NCBI RefSeq assembly: GCF_004355225.1
Contig: NZ_CP037933.1
Location: 2,914,001 to 2,978,000, forward strand
Direction of reading: 5' to 3'
DNA length: 64,000 bases
DNA from: Flavobacterium nackdongense
GTDB taxonomy: Bacteria; Bacteroidota; Bacteroidia; Flavobacteriales; Flavobacteriaceae
A program made the position numbers and the translations under genes. The notes under the pieces were generated by a model that saw nothing but the letters and a program-made list of their open reading frames with translations, was not told the DNA's origin and searched no databases. The stretch's first letter is position 1. Every line of letters begins with the position of its first letter. Below are positions 43,700-53,899 of the stretch, in pieces.

Positions 43700-43740
43700 A
43701 ACTAACATGCTCGGCTCAAATTGAGCCGAGCATGTTAGTT
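43700..43740. repeat. Near-perfect 41-bp palindrome
   Basis: Left arm 43700-43719 (AACTAACATGCTCGGCTCAA) and right arm 43721-43740 are exact reverse complements around a single A, giving a 20-bp stem. It lies 23 bp past the stop of the UDP-xylose synthase gene, in a 283-bp gap that otherwise shows no gene. It could end transcription of the upstream genes, but the T tract after it is poor (TTTAAAGAG). Confidence 0.85.
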
Positions 43741-43763
43741 CGTAAAAAGGTTTATCTAACCTA

Positions 43764-44708
43764 TTAGATATTCATTAAAAGTTTGTCAAAATAACTAATA
43801 GTAGCAATCAAACCTTCTCGTAGTTGTATTTTCGGTTCCCAACCCTGCAGCTTCTCTTTCGCTAAAGTGATATCGGGTTGTCTTTGTTTTGGATCGTCTT
43901 GAGGCAAATCAAGATGAATAATTTTCGATTTTGATCCTGTCAATTCGATGATGGCTTGTGCCAATTCTAGCATTGTAAATTCATTAGGGTTTCCCAAATT
44001 TACGGGCCCCAAAAAATCGGGACCAGAAGCCATCATCCTGATCATTCCTTCAACCAAATCGTCTACATATTGAAACGAGCGGGTTTGTAAACCGTCGCCA
44101 AAGATCGTAATATCATTTCCTTGTAGGGCTTGCACTATAAAATTTGATACCACGCGCCCATCGGCCGGATTCATATTAGGGCCGTAGGTGTTAAAAATCC
44201 TAATAATTTTGATGGCCACATTATTCTGATTGTGATAATCCATAAATAATGTTTCGGCACAACGTTTGCCTTCGTCATAGCAAGAACGAATTCCTATCGG
44301 ATTTACGTGTCCCCAATAACTTTCTGGTTGGGGGTGCACTAGCGGATCTCCATAAACCTCACTAGTGCTGGCTTGTAACACTTTAGCCTGAACCCTTTTT
44401 GCCAGTCCCAAAACATTTATGGCTCCCATTACGGAGGTTTTAATTGTTTTTATGGGATTGTATTGGTAATGTACTGGCGATGCCGGGCAAGCCAAATTGT
44501 AGATTTCATCAACCTCAGCATAATAAGGTTCCGTTATGTCGTGACGAACCATTTCAAAATAAGGATGATCCAACATATCGATGATATTCGATTTGGCTCC
44601 TGTAAAGTAATTGTCAAGACAAATCACTTCATTTCCCTCATTCAATAATCTTTTACACAAATGGGAACCCACAAATCCAGCTCCTCCGGTTATTAATATT
44701 TTTTTCAT
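43764..44708 (-). CDS. UDP-glucuronate decarboxylase (UDP-xylose synthase)
   Basis: A 314-aa short-chain dehydrogenase/reductase that turns UDP-glucuronate into UDP-xylose. The NAD-binding [10 protein letters not shown] is at residues 8-17, and the catalytic Tyr144/Lys148 are in [11 protein letters not shown] with STSEVYGDP before it. [19 protein letters not shown] and [10 protein letters not shown] are typical of UXS. The substrate is supplied by the UDP-glucose dehydrogenase at 55244-56656. Confidence 0.92.
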   Translation of the reverse strand: MKKILITGGAGFVGSHLCKRLLNEGNEVICLDNYFTGAKSNIIDMLDHPYFEMVRHDITEPYYAEVDEIYNLACPASPVHYQYNPIKTIKTSVMGAINVLGLAKRVQAKVLQASTSEVYGDPLVHPQPESYWGHVNPIGIRSCYDEGKRCAETLFMDYHNQNNVAIKIIRIFNTYGPNMNPADGRVVSNFIVQALQGNDITIFGDGLQTRSFQYVDDLVEGMIRMMASGPDFLGPVNLGNPNEFTMLELAQAIIELTGSKSKIIHLDLPQDDPKQRQPDITLAKEKLQGWEPKIQLREGLIATISYFDKLLMNI

Positions 44709-44718
44709 TTTTGATAGT

Positions 44719-45264
44719 TTAGTATTTTCTTTGTCTTATATATATGGCGGGATTACCTTGGTAGATACCCAATGGTTCTAAATTTTTAGTTGCAACTGAT
44801 CCAACAGTCAAAATCGATTCATTTCCACAATTTACCCCAGGACAAACCACAGACTTAGCACCGATCCAAACCCCATTTCCAATACAAATGGGTTCGTTTT
44901 TATAATCAAAAGAGGTAGATTTATAATCGTGATTCCCTGTTAATAGCAATGCGCCTTGTGATAAACACACATCATTACCAATGGTTACTTTATCTAAATT
45001 GTCGATCCAAACTCCTTCACCAATCCAGACATCATTACCAACAACTAACTTCCAGGGAAATTTAATATTTACATTGGGTTTTATTACGATACCTTGTCCT
45101 ATTGTAGCGCCAAAAGAGCGTAATAAAAAAACCTTAAAGCTCATAAATATGAACCAAGAATTTTTCAAAAAAAGCGCATTTAAAATAACCCAAATCAATT
45201 GGATCAATTTACCTCTGCCTTTGTCGTAATTATTTGTTTTAAATGTTTTAAGTGCTACCGTCAT
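44719..45264 (-). CDS. WcaF-like acetyltransferase (left-handed beta-helix)
   Basis: A 181-aa hexapeptide-repeat O-acetyltransferase that probably acetylates the polysaccharide repeat unit. Repeats are visible in [51 protein letters not shown] (catalytic His) and [20 protein letters not shown]. It is 10 bp upstream of the UDP-xylose synthase and 6 bp downstream of a glycosyltransferase. Confidence 0.9.
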   Translation of the reverse strand: MTVALKTFKTNNYDKGRGKLIQLIWVILNALFLKNSWFIFMSFKVFLLRSFGATIGQGIVIKPNVNIKFPWKLVVGNDVWIGEGVWIDNLDKVTIGNDVCLSQGALLLTGNHDYKSTSFDYKNEPICIGNGVWIGAKSVVCPGVNCGNESILTVGSVATKNLEPLGIYQGNPAIYIRQRKY

Positions 45265-45270
45265 AGAGTT

Positions 45271-46353
45271 TTAATTATTTAAAATTTTTTCGTATAATTT
45301 TTTAATATCTATTCCCACTTTATTTATGTCGTATTTGTCTTCAATCAATTTTCTCCCATTCTCTCCCAGTTCCTTCAGTTCAAGAGTATTCTTTAAAAAT
45401 ACATTCTTTAAAGTGCTGCTTAAACTTGTGACAGACAATTCAATCCACCAACCGCAATGATTTATGTTTAAATCCTCCCAAGGAGTCCCTTTTGTGGTAA
45501 TGACTGGTACACCAACGGCTAAAGCTTCGGCCACAACAATACCAAAATTCTCACTGTGAGTGGGCAATACCATTATGTCAGCTGATTTCAAAAAATCCCA
45601 TTTTTCTTCACCATATTTTGCTCCTACGAAATGTGCATTGGGAATATCTTTGGCACTTTGAGTCAAAATTTGTATATAATCGGCATCGCCATTTCCAGCA
45701 ATTTCTAATGTCCATCCTCGAGTATTGGTTGCGCGCCAAGCTTCTAACAATATTTCAATTCCTTTTTTGGGATGAATGCGCGATAAAAATATCACTTTTT
45801 TAGTTCCGTATAATTCTTTTTTCTTTTTAATTTCACTTAAATCAATGCCGTTAGGAATGATGGTTAGTTCGTTTGTGTATCCTAAGTTTCTAACACTTTC
45901 CTTTTCCATTGGTGCCGTAACGTGCAGGTGTTCGGCATTTTTTATTGCTTTGTTTTGGTATAAAAAAAGGCCTAATTTTTTTTTCCAAGGATTATGCGCC
46001 AAAATCCAAGGTTCTAGCATACCATGCGGTGATAAAACTACTTTAATGCCTAATTCTTGCGCTACTTTTTGAAAGCCCCAGTTTTGCGGCGTCCAGATAC
46101 CGTTAATATGAACAATGGCAGGATTTTCTTTTTTTAAAAAAAATCTAAATTCATTCAAAAGATTAAACCACCGCCAAACTTTACAATCAAAGAACTGAAT
46201 TTTAATTCCCTCTAAAGCTATTGGTGATTCTGACTTTCCGGTTGCTACGACCAAGTCAACTTTTGATTTTAGGGTGTTACCTAATAGACGCATATATTCG
46301 GTTGTACCACCAGCAGTTTTGTCTATAGTATCGATAAAATGGATTACTTTCAT
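45271..46353 (-). CDS. Family 4 glycosyltransferase
   Basis: A 360-aa GT-B glycosyltransferase. The N-terminal part has TAGGTTEYMRLLG and SPHGMLEPWILAH. The C-terminal GT4 domain has IPNGIDLSEI, FLSRIHPKKGIEILLEAW, and the E-x7-E type motif PTHSENFGIVVAEALAVGVPVITT. Its start overlaps the stop of the upstream transferase by 4 bp. Confidence 0.9.
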   Translation of the reverse strand: MKVIHFIDTIDKTAGGTTEYMRLLGNTLKSKVDLVVATGKSESPIALEGIKIQFFDCKVWRWFNLLNEFRFFLKKENPAIVHINGIWTPQNWGFQKVAQELGIKVVLSPHGMLEPWILAHNPWKKKLGLFLYQNKAIKNAEHLHVTAPMEKESVRNLGYTNELTIIPNGIDLSEIKKKKELYGTKKVIFLSRIHPKKGIEILLEAWRATNTRGWTLEIAGNGDADYIQILTQSAKDIPNAHFVGAKYGEEKWDFLKSADIMVLPTHSENFGIVVAEALAVGVPVITTKGTPWEDLNINHCGWWIELSVTSLSSTLKNVFLKNTLELKELGENGRKLIEDKYDINKVGIDIKKLYEKILNN

Positions 46354-47522
46354 TTGTTTAGTATAATTTGTTGATATACTTTTTCGATTGAATTGACAAA
46401 ACCTTCATCCGAAAATTTTTTTGAGCGTAAAATTGATTTTTCTGTTGCATTCTCGAGTTCCTGTGGTGCTAAACGCACTACTTTTTCCAATTCCTTGGCA
46501 GCAATTATTTTCCAATCCAGTACTTTTTGTATGTCATTTGGTTTTTTTGGGATATAAAATCCTGCATCTCCCGCTACTTCTTTCATCGGATCTTCATTTG
46601 TTGTAATTACCAAACTTCCCGAGGCCATTGCTTCAACTATTGGCCAGCCGAAACCTTCATACAAAGAGGGAAATAGAAGAACAGAGGCTCCTTGATAAAA
46701 TTGCTTTAATTGATAATCATTAATATTTGTTATAAAATAAATAGATTGTGAAACTATAGTGTTTTCTCTGCAGGAAATCAGCGCTTCAGACGGGGGTTCC
46801 CCAATTAAAATTAAAGGTATATTTGCTATAAAATCTTGTGCCCATTGGTCATAAATTTCAATGACCCCTATCTTATTTTTGTAAAAAGCATTACCGCCAA
46901 CGTGAAGAATATAGCCTTTGGATAAATTAATATTAAATTGATTTGTAAGAAGCTCGCGTACCTCTGTTTTATTTTTTACAGGTTCGAAATTTTGATTTAA
47001 ACCGTTATAAACCACTTTTGAAATTTTTGGTGGTTTAGTCAATAAAAAATGTAAATCCGTTTGAGTTTTAATAGAAATACTGATGAAATTTTCTGCTTTA
47101 CGATAGCCCCATCTGATAAATTTTTGATAATATTTCCCTGTTGTACCAATCCTATTTTCAGGTAATAAGCCAAAAGCTGATTGTTGTGCTAGAAAATCGT
47201 GGCAATGCACTACGTGATTTCTATCGCTAACCAGAGGTACCCAAGGTCCTAATGCATTGTCTGCAAAAACAAATAAAGTATCTTTGCTACAACTGAATAA
47301 ACGCAATTTTACAATAATTGGAAAAACCAAATACTGGTCAATATAACCCAGCCACTTTTCGAGAAATGGTTTTTTAAAAGCTAGTTGAAAAAAGATAGCT
47401 TTAGGGCTCCATACTGTCAATTCGTGGCCTTTCTGCAACATTCCTTCCTCAATCATTTTGGCGAAACGTGGCATGCTTTGGTGGGCTAAAAAAGACGGAT
47501 GGGCAAAAAGTATAATTTTCAT
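46350..47522 (-). CDS. Family 4 glycosyltransferase
   Basis: A 390-aa GT-B glycosyltransferase. Motifs are HVVHCHDFLAQQSAFG in the N-terminal half, VVYNGLNQNF and ILHVGGNAFYKNK at the domain junction, and PSLYEGFGWPIVEAMASGSLVITT in the GT4 domain. The gene begins directly beside the stop of the Wzy-like gene and overlaps the next by 4 bp. Confidence 0.9.
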   Translation of the reverse strand: MKIILFAHPSFLAHQSMPRFAKMIEEGMLQKGHELTVWSPKAIFFQLAFKKPFLEKWLGYIDQYLVFPIIVKLRLFSCSKDTLFVFADNALGPWVPLVSDRNHVVHCHDFLAQQSAFGLLPENRIGTTGKYYQKFIRWGYRKAENFISISIKTQTDLHFLLTKPPKISKVVYNGLNQNFEPVKNKTEVRELLTNQFNINLSKGYILHVGGNAFYKNKIGVIEIYDQWAQDFIANIPLILIGEPPSEALISCRENTIVSQSIYFITNINDYQLKQFYQGASVLLFPSLYEGFGWPIVEAMASGSLVITTNEDPMKEVAGDAGFYIPKKPNDIQKVLDWKIIAAKELEKVVRLAPQELENATEKSILRSKKFSDEGFVNSIEKVYQQIILNK

Positions 47523-48824
47523 TTATTCAGCTTTCTTTCTTATATTTATACTTGCATCTAGCAAACCAGCGGCAACAATGGAACAACCGAGCATACTAGG
47601 TTGTGCCCATTGCCCTTGAGTTATTAAAAAAAGAGCAGATCCACAAAATGCTAAAGGCAGTAATTTGTATGTTGCCGGTAAGGTTATTGATTTATAAAAA
47701 TAACTTATTGCTAAAAGCAACCTTAATGCTATAAGAGCTCCGCCTAAAATTAGACCTTGCTCACCAGCCACTCGTCCTAACTCACCTTCTGAAATTAAGA
47801 ATTCTACCTTGCCAGTTAACATTTGCGCTCCTGCATTAGTGCCCATGCCCAAATTTCCAATGAATAAATCCGACTTAGATAAATTAACGATCGGTTGGGT
47901 AAAACCTTCTAATGCTCTTTCGACGAAAGAACTATTTTGACTTTTCTCGAACTGGTCGGCTTCATCAACTCTACTCATAAAAACCTCAGTTCCGAGATTA
48001 AAAATTGAGGTTGTTTTCTGCAAAACGATGAATAAAATGGTTATTACTACTACCACTGATAAAATCTTAAATATTGATTTAAAACTGGTGGTAGATCCAA
48101 CAAAAGCGAATAAAGCAACAAGAAATACTCCACCTACTGCAGTTCTACTAACCGTAATCGGCAATGCGATCAACAATGCCAAGCTACTTGATATAAGTAA
48201 AATTTTAGAACATTTCTCTTTTGATAGCCAGAAATAAAATACAAACACAGAAACTAAGATATAATAAGCTGACAATCCGGTCGTGAATGAAAAAGTACCC
48301 GAGGGACGAAAATAACCCCTATATCCATTAAAACCTGCACTCCCCTCGCCACCAATTCCGATATTGATAAAGGCTGTCTGTGGACTAATAAATTGTAAAT
48401 AGACAATTAATGTAACTAGAATATTGATTGCCAATAGCACACGTCCTATTTTTAGGATGTCTTCTTTTGTAAAAACAGCGCCAATAATAAAAATTAATGG
48501 GAAATGAAGCAACATTATCCTAGCGCCATATAGGCCTACAAATATATTTCCGTGGCCAAAAGTAAGAGTGATGATAAAAGCTAATAGGGTTATAATAAAA
48601 CTGGCAACAATGTACCCATTCATAAACTTTACATTTGACGTAAAAGCTTTGATTATTATATAAATAGCAATTGGATCACGCACCACCAATAGGGGCGTAG
48701 CCAAACTAGGTAAAACCCATTTGCGCAAAGCTCCTTCAAAAACCCAAAGTAAAAAATACAACCAAATGGCTATTTTTATTGAATTGTATTTTGAACTATC
48801 CTCTTGTTCTGTAATTGTATTCAT
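47523..48824 (-). CDS. Wzy-like O-antigen / exopolysaccharide polymerase
   Basis: A 433-aa protein with about ten to eleven membrane helices and a large outside loop near residues 270-340, the topology of Wzy polymerases and O-antigen ligases. Its polytopic nature and position between glycosyltransferase genes indicate polymerisation of repeat units on the periplasmic side. There is little sequence signature in this family, so polymerase versus ligase is not settled by sequence. Confidence 0.8.
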   Translation of the reverse strand: MNTITEQEDSSKYNSIKIAIWLYFLLWVFEGALRKWVLPSLATPLLVVRDPIAIYIIIKAFTSNVKFMNGYIVASFIITLLAFIITLTFGHGNIFVGLYGARIMLLHFPLIFIIGAVFTKEDILKIGRVLLAINILVTLIVYLQFISPQTAFINIGIGGEGSAGFNGYRGYFRPSGTFSFTTGLSAYYILVSVFVFYFWLSKEKCSKILLISSSLALLIALPITVSRTAVGGVFLVALFAFVGSTTSFKSIFKILSVVVVITILFIVLQKTTSIFNLGTEVFMSRVDEADQFEKSQNSSFVERALEGFTQPIVNLSKSDLFIGNLGMGTNAGAQMLTGKVEFLISEGELGRVAGEQGLILGGALIALRLLLAISYFYKSITLPATYKLLPLAFCGSALFLITQGQWAQPSMLGCSIVAAGLLDASINIRKKAE

Positions 48825-48837
48825 TAGGGCTAATTAA

Positions 48838-50082
48838 TTATAAAATTTTCAAAGTCGAAAGGGCATCAGCCATTTCTTGACCATAAACCGACCACGGTCT
48901 AGTTCGAGCTTTATTTTGCGCCGCAAGACCATAATGTTCCAATAATTCTGGAGCTTCAAGTATTTTGGTAAATACTTTTTTAATAGCAATTGATGAAGCG
49001 GCTGGTACTATCCATCCGTCCTCGCCATCCTTGATTAGGTCTGGTCCAGCTGTACGGTCCGTTGTGATAACTGGTAAACCTTGCGACATTGCTTCCGTAA
49101 TTACCAGGCCAAAACCCTCAAAAAGCGACGGAAAAACGAAAATATCATGTTCACGCATGCAAGCCAATACCTGATCGTGTGATAAGGAAGGAATCCATTC
49201 GTGTTTTTCTAAGGCTAGATTCAATGCTTCACAATTCGCTACTGCTTTATGCCCTACAATGGTTAACTCTACTTGATTGTGCAGTTCCTCAACAGCTTCA
49301 AACAAATAGGAAAGCCCTTTTCTTTGCGACAGACCTCCAATAAATAAAACCTTTAGTTTTCTATTGGCAAGTTTTTTATATTCTTTTTTTTGCGTCACTT
49401 CGGGAAAACCATAGGGGATTACTTTTATTTCAGGTAGATTTCCTGAATACTCTTCTAAAGTTTTTTTTGTAAAACTGCTAGCCACAAAAATAACATCGGC
49501 TAAGGCCAATTCTTTGTCTTTATTATTCAGCTTGCTAACCGAGTCGTTAAAACCTGTAAGTGTAATTGACCAATCAGGATTGATTTCAAATTCTTTTTGC
49601 ATTAATAAACGAGCACTTTTCCAATAACCAATAGGTAAATCATAAATACAATGAAGACCTAATTGTTTTGCTTTCGTAAAAGTGGCTAAAGCACCATCTT
49701 CATAAGCATATACTCCCGTAATTCCATCTTCTTTTGCTTTAGCTAAATTATTAGCTACCCATCTATCGTTTTTTTGATACACTTTATCAATACAAAAAAA
49801 ACCGTTTTCATGTTTTATGAAATACTCTAAATGAAATTTTGAAGCCAATAAACGCCCAAACTCAAAAAAAGATTTCGATCGTGTAAATGGTTGCCAAGTT
49901 GTATCTAAACTTCTTCTTTTTAAATCCTTCAATTTTGGATTGTTACCCAATTTAAATAACAATTGACCTTGAAATATCGCAATTGAAGTAAATAATTTAT
50001 AGAGTTGTTTGTTTTTCAACAATCCAATTACCAAATTTTTTGAATTTGCATTTAAAGTTGGATGAGATACAATTAGTTTCAT
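48838..50082 (-). CDS. Family 4 glycosyltransferase
   Basis: A 414-aa GT-B glycosyltransferase. Visible motifs are YAYEDGALATFTKAKQLG, VIPYGFPEVTQ, LFIGGLSQRKGLSYLFEAV, and FPSLFEGFGLVITEAMSQGLPVITT with DLIKDGEDGWIVP. The start overlaps the upstream gene by 4 bp and the stop is 13 bp before the Wzy-like gene. Confidence 0.9.
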   Translation of the reverse strand: MKLIVSHPTLNANSKNLVIGLLKNKQLYKLFTSIAIFQGQLLFKLGNNPKLKDLKRRSLDTTWQPFTRSKSFFEFGRLLASKFHLEYFIKHENGFFCIDKVYQKNDRWVANNLAKAKEDGITGVYAYEDGALATFTKAKQLGLHCIYDLPIGYWKSARLLMQKEFEINPDWSITLTGFNDSVSKLNNKDKELALADVIFVASSFTKKTLEEYSGNLPEIKVIPYGFPEVTQKKEYKKLANRKLKVLFIGGLSQRKGLSYLFEAVEELHNQVELTIVGHKAVANCEALNLALEKHEWIPSLSHDQVLACMREHDIFVFPSLFEGFGLVITEAMSQGLPVITTDRTAGPDLIKDGEDGWIVPAASSIAIKKVFTKILEAPELLEHYGLAAQNKARTRPWSVYGQEMADALSTLKIL

Positions 50083-51161
50083 ATTTTGGAAATTGAATTA
50101 ATAAATTGTGTTGCCATACTGCGTAAATCAAACACTTCAGCTCCCATAGGGTTTAAATTCAAATTATTTTTTTCATATTTTGTAATATGCGGAATAGTAT
50201 ATTGTCCTTGAGTTGGTGTCCAATTGCGCGAAACACAAATTGTGCTAATTTGATGCTCTCTGTAAGCTGCATAGACCCCGCTTTTTTCAGTTTGAAAATA
50301 TGGTGTAGTCGATATCCCAAAAGTACTGTTTATAAGCACTTGCGATATAATCTCTTCCGATTGAATACCCATAACTTCATAATACATATTCAGGTTTTCA
50401 AGTATTGATATATAAGTAGTTATTTCAGGACCATTTTTGCCAATAAAAACAAATTTTATTGGGTTTTTAAACCTATTTTTACAGGCTATTACATCAGTAA
50501 CAAAGTCCTTAAATGGAGCTCCGGGATGAATAGTTCCAAACAAAACAAACTGTGTAAAATCATTCACTTTACTTTTTATAGCTACCACTGGAATATTACC
50601 GCAAATAGGCAAAACATCGGTCTTAATATCGTGTGATTGAAGGAAGAATTGGTATAATTTATTTTGTGTAGTGCTATAATAGGGTTTCCAATTATGAATC
50701 ATTTTTTTTACTATTAATTGCTGTAATTTACCAATGCATTTGTGTCTCAGCGATGACTCCTTGTCAATTCCTAACCACAATTCGTGAAACATGATGTGCC
50801 ATCGATGATTGCCCGTTAATTTCTTTAAGAATCCCGGCAACCAAAACGGCAACCCTTTTAGGTTGAAACCGTACGGTACAAACTGAAATGAAATCCAATC
50901 GGGTCGGAAATCATTTATAATGTTTTGTGCCCAAATGAATCGCTGTTTGTTTGCGGTTGCATTAGGAATTCGATAGACCTTTACTGCGGTTCCTTCCGTT
51001 TGCTGAAACTCTAACGCATATATGGCCACTTGAAAATCGCATAATGACAAAATTTGCACATTATGACCCATCCTCAGGAGTTCACCAGACAAGCGGCGGG
51101 TGTAATCACCTACGCCATCTTTTCCAATTTCAACTGAGCCACAAATGAAAAGCAGTTTCAT
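50079..51161 (-). CDS. GT-B type glycosyltransferase, divergent
   Basis: A 360-aa protein with a GT-B N-terminus (LLFICGSVEIGKDGVGDYTRRLSGELLRMGHNVQILSL), typical of GT4 donors-side folds. The C-terminal half lacks the clear E-x7-E motif of its neighbours (FVLFGTIHPGAPFKDF, KFVFIGKNGPE, KSGVYAAYREHQIS), so donor class is uncertain. It overlaps both neighbours by 4 bp, showing tight coupling. Confidence 0.72.
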   Translation of the reverse strand: MKLLFICGSVEIGKDGVGDYTRRLSGELLRMGHNVQILSLCDFQVAIYALEFQQTEGTAVKVYRIPNATANKQRFIWAQNIINDFRPDWISFQFVPYGFNLKGLPFWLPGFLKKLTGNHRWHIMFHELWLGIDKESSLRHKCIGKLQQLIVKKMIHNWKPYYSTTQNKLYQFFLQSHDIKTDVLPICGNIPVVAIKSKVNDFTQFVLFGTIHPGAPFKDFVTDVIACKNRFKNPIKFVFIGKNGPEITTYISILENLNMYYEVMGIQSEEIISQVLINSTFGISTTPYFQTEKSGVYAAYREHQISTICVSRNWTPTQGQYTIPHITKYEKNNLNLNPMGAEVFDLRSMATQFINSISKI

Positions 51162-52129
51162 TTATTAATTCGCTCTAAAAATTTAGTAATAGCCTCTTCA
51201 AACTTAGAATAATTCATTTTCATAATAGATTCATTATATACAATTATACATTTTTCCAACCTATCACGCCATAATTCATAAGTTAGATTGATAGTAAAGT
51301 CGATCAAATCATCACTATTTTCGAATTCGGAGGCGTCTATAAAAGAATCTTTTGGAAAAGTTTCGTAAATAGATGAATCTTTGCCCCAATAAATAGGCAA
51401 ACAACCCGCTTTAATAGAATGCCAAATTTTCTCTGAAACATAGTGCTTCCAAAGCGTATTTTCAAGTGCAATATTATAACGATGCCCCTTTAGTAATTCT
51501 AATTTTGAATCCCACCAATTTGTATTTCCTGAATCAAAACCAGAATTTTTGATTCCTGAAATTTCATTCCATCCATTGCCTATTACCACTCCAACTCCTT
51601 TATTATAGGCGCATTGTGCAATTTCTTGCCTTTTTGCATTCAAATCAATGCCATTCTTTGCGTTGCTTTTATTAATCTCACTAAAATCTCTTTTTTGACC
51701 AATAAAAATAATATGTTTAGCATTCTCGAATTCTTTTTTGCTTAATATGCTTGATGCTGGTATTAGTTCACCTTTTTTCATTCCCAAATCACAATCATCA
51801 TCTGAAAGATAACTTGATAGAAAATGGTAATTATTGAAAAATATTCCGCCATTAAAACCATTAATTATGTATATCGGCTTTATTTTACAATAATTATAAA
51901 TTTCTGTTTTAGTGGTATCGATGAATAACTCATACTGATGAACAATAATTTTTTTAAAAGGAAAGAGCAAAGCCGCTTTTTTCGCAATTTCAATGTTTCT
52001 ACAAATAATTAATTTTGCAAAAAAAGGATTTTTCTTTTCAACAAAACCTTTCTCTTTAAGTTTTTCCTTAAAGCGATTAATAAAGATTGGTGAATTACCT
52101 GATCCAAAAAGAAAATAACTGTATTGCAT
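51158..52129 (-). CDS. GT10-like glycosyltransferase (fucosyltransferase family)
   Basis: A 323-aa protein whose C-terminal half resembles GT10 alpha-1,3/4-fucosyltransferases: RYNIALENTLWKHYVSEKIWHSIKAGCLPIYWG followed by FPKDSFIDASEFEN. In that family this region binds GDP-fucose. No GDP-fucose genes lie in the window, so the donor must come from elsewhere or be different. It is the last gene before a 329-bp gap. Confidence 0.75.
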   Translation of the reverse strand: MQYSYFLFGSGNSPIFINRFKEKLKEKGFVEKKNPFFAKLIICRNIEIAKKAALLFPFKKIIVHQYELFIDTTKTEIYNYCKIKPIYIINGFNGGIFFNNYHFLSSYLSDDDCDLGMKKGELIPASSILSKKEFENAKHIIFIGQKRDFSEINKSNAKNGIDLNAKRQEIAQCAYNKGVGVVIGNGWNEISGIKNSGFDSGNTNWWDSKLELLKGHRYNIALENTLWKHYVSEKIWHSIKAGCLPIYWGKDSSIYETFPKDSFIDASEFENSDDLIDFTINLTYELWRDRLEKCIIVYNESIMKMNYSKFEEAITKFLERINK

Positions 52130-52458
52130 ACTACTTATTTTATTTTTTTTAAATGTTGGTTAAAAATTAATCCAGAACTATTTAAATTTATTTAGTAAAA
52201 ATGTTATTTGCCGCACCTGATGAGGACTGTTTTAAAAATCAAATTTAAGCTAAAGATCTATAATTAGTTTCCTTTACTCTATTTACACTTTATTGAACTG
52301 TTCTTTGTATTCAAAATAAAAAAATACGTTTTAGTCTTTGTGGATGAAAATTATTTAAATTTCGAAACAGTTTTTTCAAAAAATTTAATTTAAGAAAAAA
52401 TGCAATTTGAGCATTACTTATATTTATAGTAAATCTGTCATATATTATTTGAAAAGGT
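52130..52458. other. AT-rich gap with no visible gene
   Basis: This 329-bp stretch between two minus-strand glycosyltransferase genes has no convincing frame, strong hairpin or RNA gene. It is long for an otherwise tightly packed operon and may hold a promoter for the downstream genes. Confidence 0.4.
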
Positions 52459-53265
52459 CTAACAAAAAATCATTAAAAAGTTATAGTATAAAACTTCGAG
52501 ATAATAATAAAATCCTTTAAATCTATATTTTATCAATTCCTTCCCGTGTTTAAATACTAAACCTATGAACAAATTTAACCGTTTAATGCGATATTTTAAA
52601 TTCTTTGGGATATTTGCTTTTTTAATTGCATATTGATGACTTCCTACCCATTTTTTGTAACTAACCCAATTAGTGACTTTTCTCCACGGATGTATCACTT
52701 TTGCACTAGCTAGAAAAGTAGTATTTGCTACTGTTTTCAGTCTTTCATAAAAATCGGTATCTTCTAGCGCTGCAAACGGAAAACCTTCGTCAAATCCATT
52801 TAATTTAGTAAATACTTCTTTATCGACAGCGATATTGCAAGACCAAAAACAGCCACCTGTCAAATTTAAAGGGGATATTTCATCAAATCTCTCTTGAAGT
52901 CTATCGGCATTGATATATCCTTCGATGCCTTGGTATATGCCTTTATTTATTTCTTTGAAATAGGATAATAGTAGGTCTTGGTCTGGAAGACAATCGTCAT
53001 CTATAAATACAAGCCAATCCCCTTTGGCATATTTTGCACCATTATTTCTGTTAGATGCAGGTCCTTTTTGAGGGCCTGCCACAAAGGAAACGAAGGGATA
53101 TTCTTTTTTTAATTTTTCTGTTTCTTCATTGATTTTACTATCATCGCTTACAATGATTTCATAGCTTTTAGCATCGATAGTTTGAAAATCGGGTTCTAAA
53201 TTATCCAGACACTTTCTTAATAAATCATATCTATTGTAAGTGGGTATTATTACTGAAAGAAACAT
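52459..53265 (-). CDS. Family 2 glycosyltransferase
   Basis: A 268-aa GT-A transferase. Motifs are LSVIIPTYNRYDLLRKCLDNL, EIIVSDDSK, RNNGAKYAKGDWLVFIDDDCLPDQD (metal-binding DDD) and LTGGCFWSCNIAVDKEVFTKLNGFDEGFPFAALEDTDFYERL. The C-terminus is basic and hydrophobic and may lie on the membrane. It stands between the acetyltransferase and a 329-bp gap. Confidence 0.88.
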   Translation of the reverse strand: MFLSVIIPTYNRYDLLRKCLDNLEPDFQTIDAKSYEIIVSDDSKINEETEKLKKEYPFVSFVAGPQKGPASNRNNGAKYAKGDWLVFIDDDCLPDQDLLLSYFKEINKGIYQGIEGYINADRLQERFDEISPLNLTGGCFWSCNIAVDKEVFTKLNGFDEGFPFAALEDTDFYERLKTVANTTFLASAKVIHPWRKVTNWVSYKKWVGSHQYAIKKANIPKNLKYRIKRLNLFIGLVFKHGKELIKYRFKGFYYYLEVLYYNFLMIFC

Positions 53266-53335
53266 AGTTTTTATTTTTAATATTTATAAATTAAACAGAT
53301 ATTGTGAACGATACGAGACTTAATGTGAAATGTAT

Positions 53336-53899
53336 TTACATTCTTTTTTTTATGAAACGAGCGGGTACACCAGCCCAAATTTCATACGGTGGAATACATT
53401 TATTTACTAGTGATCCCGCTGCAATTACAGATCCTTGTCCAATAGTTACGCCTTGCAAAATAACACAAGAAGTTCCAATCCAAACGTCATCTTCAATGTT
53501 GATTTCCTTACTTGTAATTGCTTGTGAATTAATATATGAATTGCGATTAAACTCGTGTCCCGTATCATTAATGGTGCATTTACTTGCAATTAAACAATTA
53601 TTGCCAATGATTATTTTTGAATTACAAACAAACTCACAAGCATGGCCGATAAATACTTTTTCTCCTAATTTAATATAGGAATTATCGTTGAATGGTTGCC
53701 ATAATCTAAAATCAACGTCGTCTTGAATTTCGCAGTTGCTTCCTAAAATTATTTTGTTAGGCCAATCACATCTAACTTTGCCAATTCGAGTACCTTTTCC
53801 ATATTGTAATCCCCTTATTTTAAGAGAAAAAACAGATATTTTATTTGTAAAATTCTGAATTTTATTGAAGACTAAGGCTAATTTAGTGGGTTGTTTCAT
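53336..53899 (-). CDS. Hexapeptide-repeat acetyltransferase
   Basis: A left-handed beta-helix acyltransferase of about 187 aa, likely modifying the polysaccharide. Motifs are YGKGTRIGKVRCD, ILGSNCEIQDDVDF, IGEKVFIGHACEFVCN-type repeats, NDTGHEFNRNSYI (catalytic His) and IEDDVWIGTSCVILQGVTIGQGSVIAAGSLV. The frame is open to 53962, and ATGs at 53908 and 53899 are both possible. Either start overlaps the end of the flippase gene. Confidence 0.87.
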   Translation of the reverse strand: MKQPTKLALVFNKIQNFTNKISVFSLKIRGLQYGKGTRIGKVRCDWPNKIILGSNCEIQDDVDFRLWQPFNDNSYIKLGEKVFIGHACEFVCNSKIIIGNNCLIASKCTINDTGHEFNRNSYINSQAITSKEINIEDDVWIGTSCVILQGVTIGQGSVIAAGSLVNKCIPPYEIWAGVPARFIKKRM

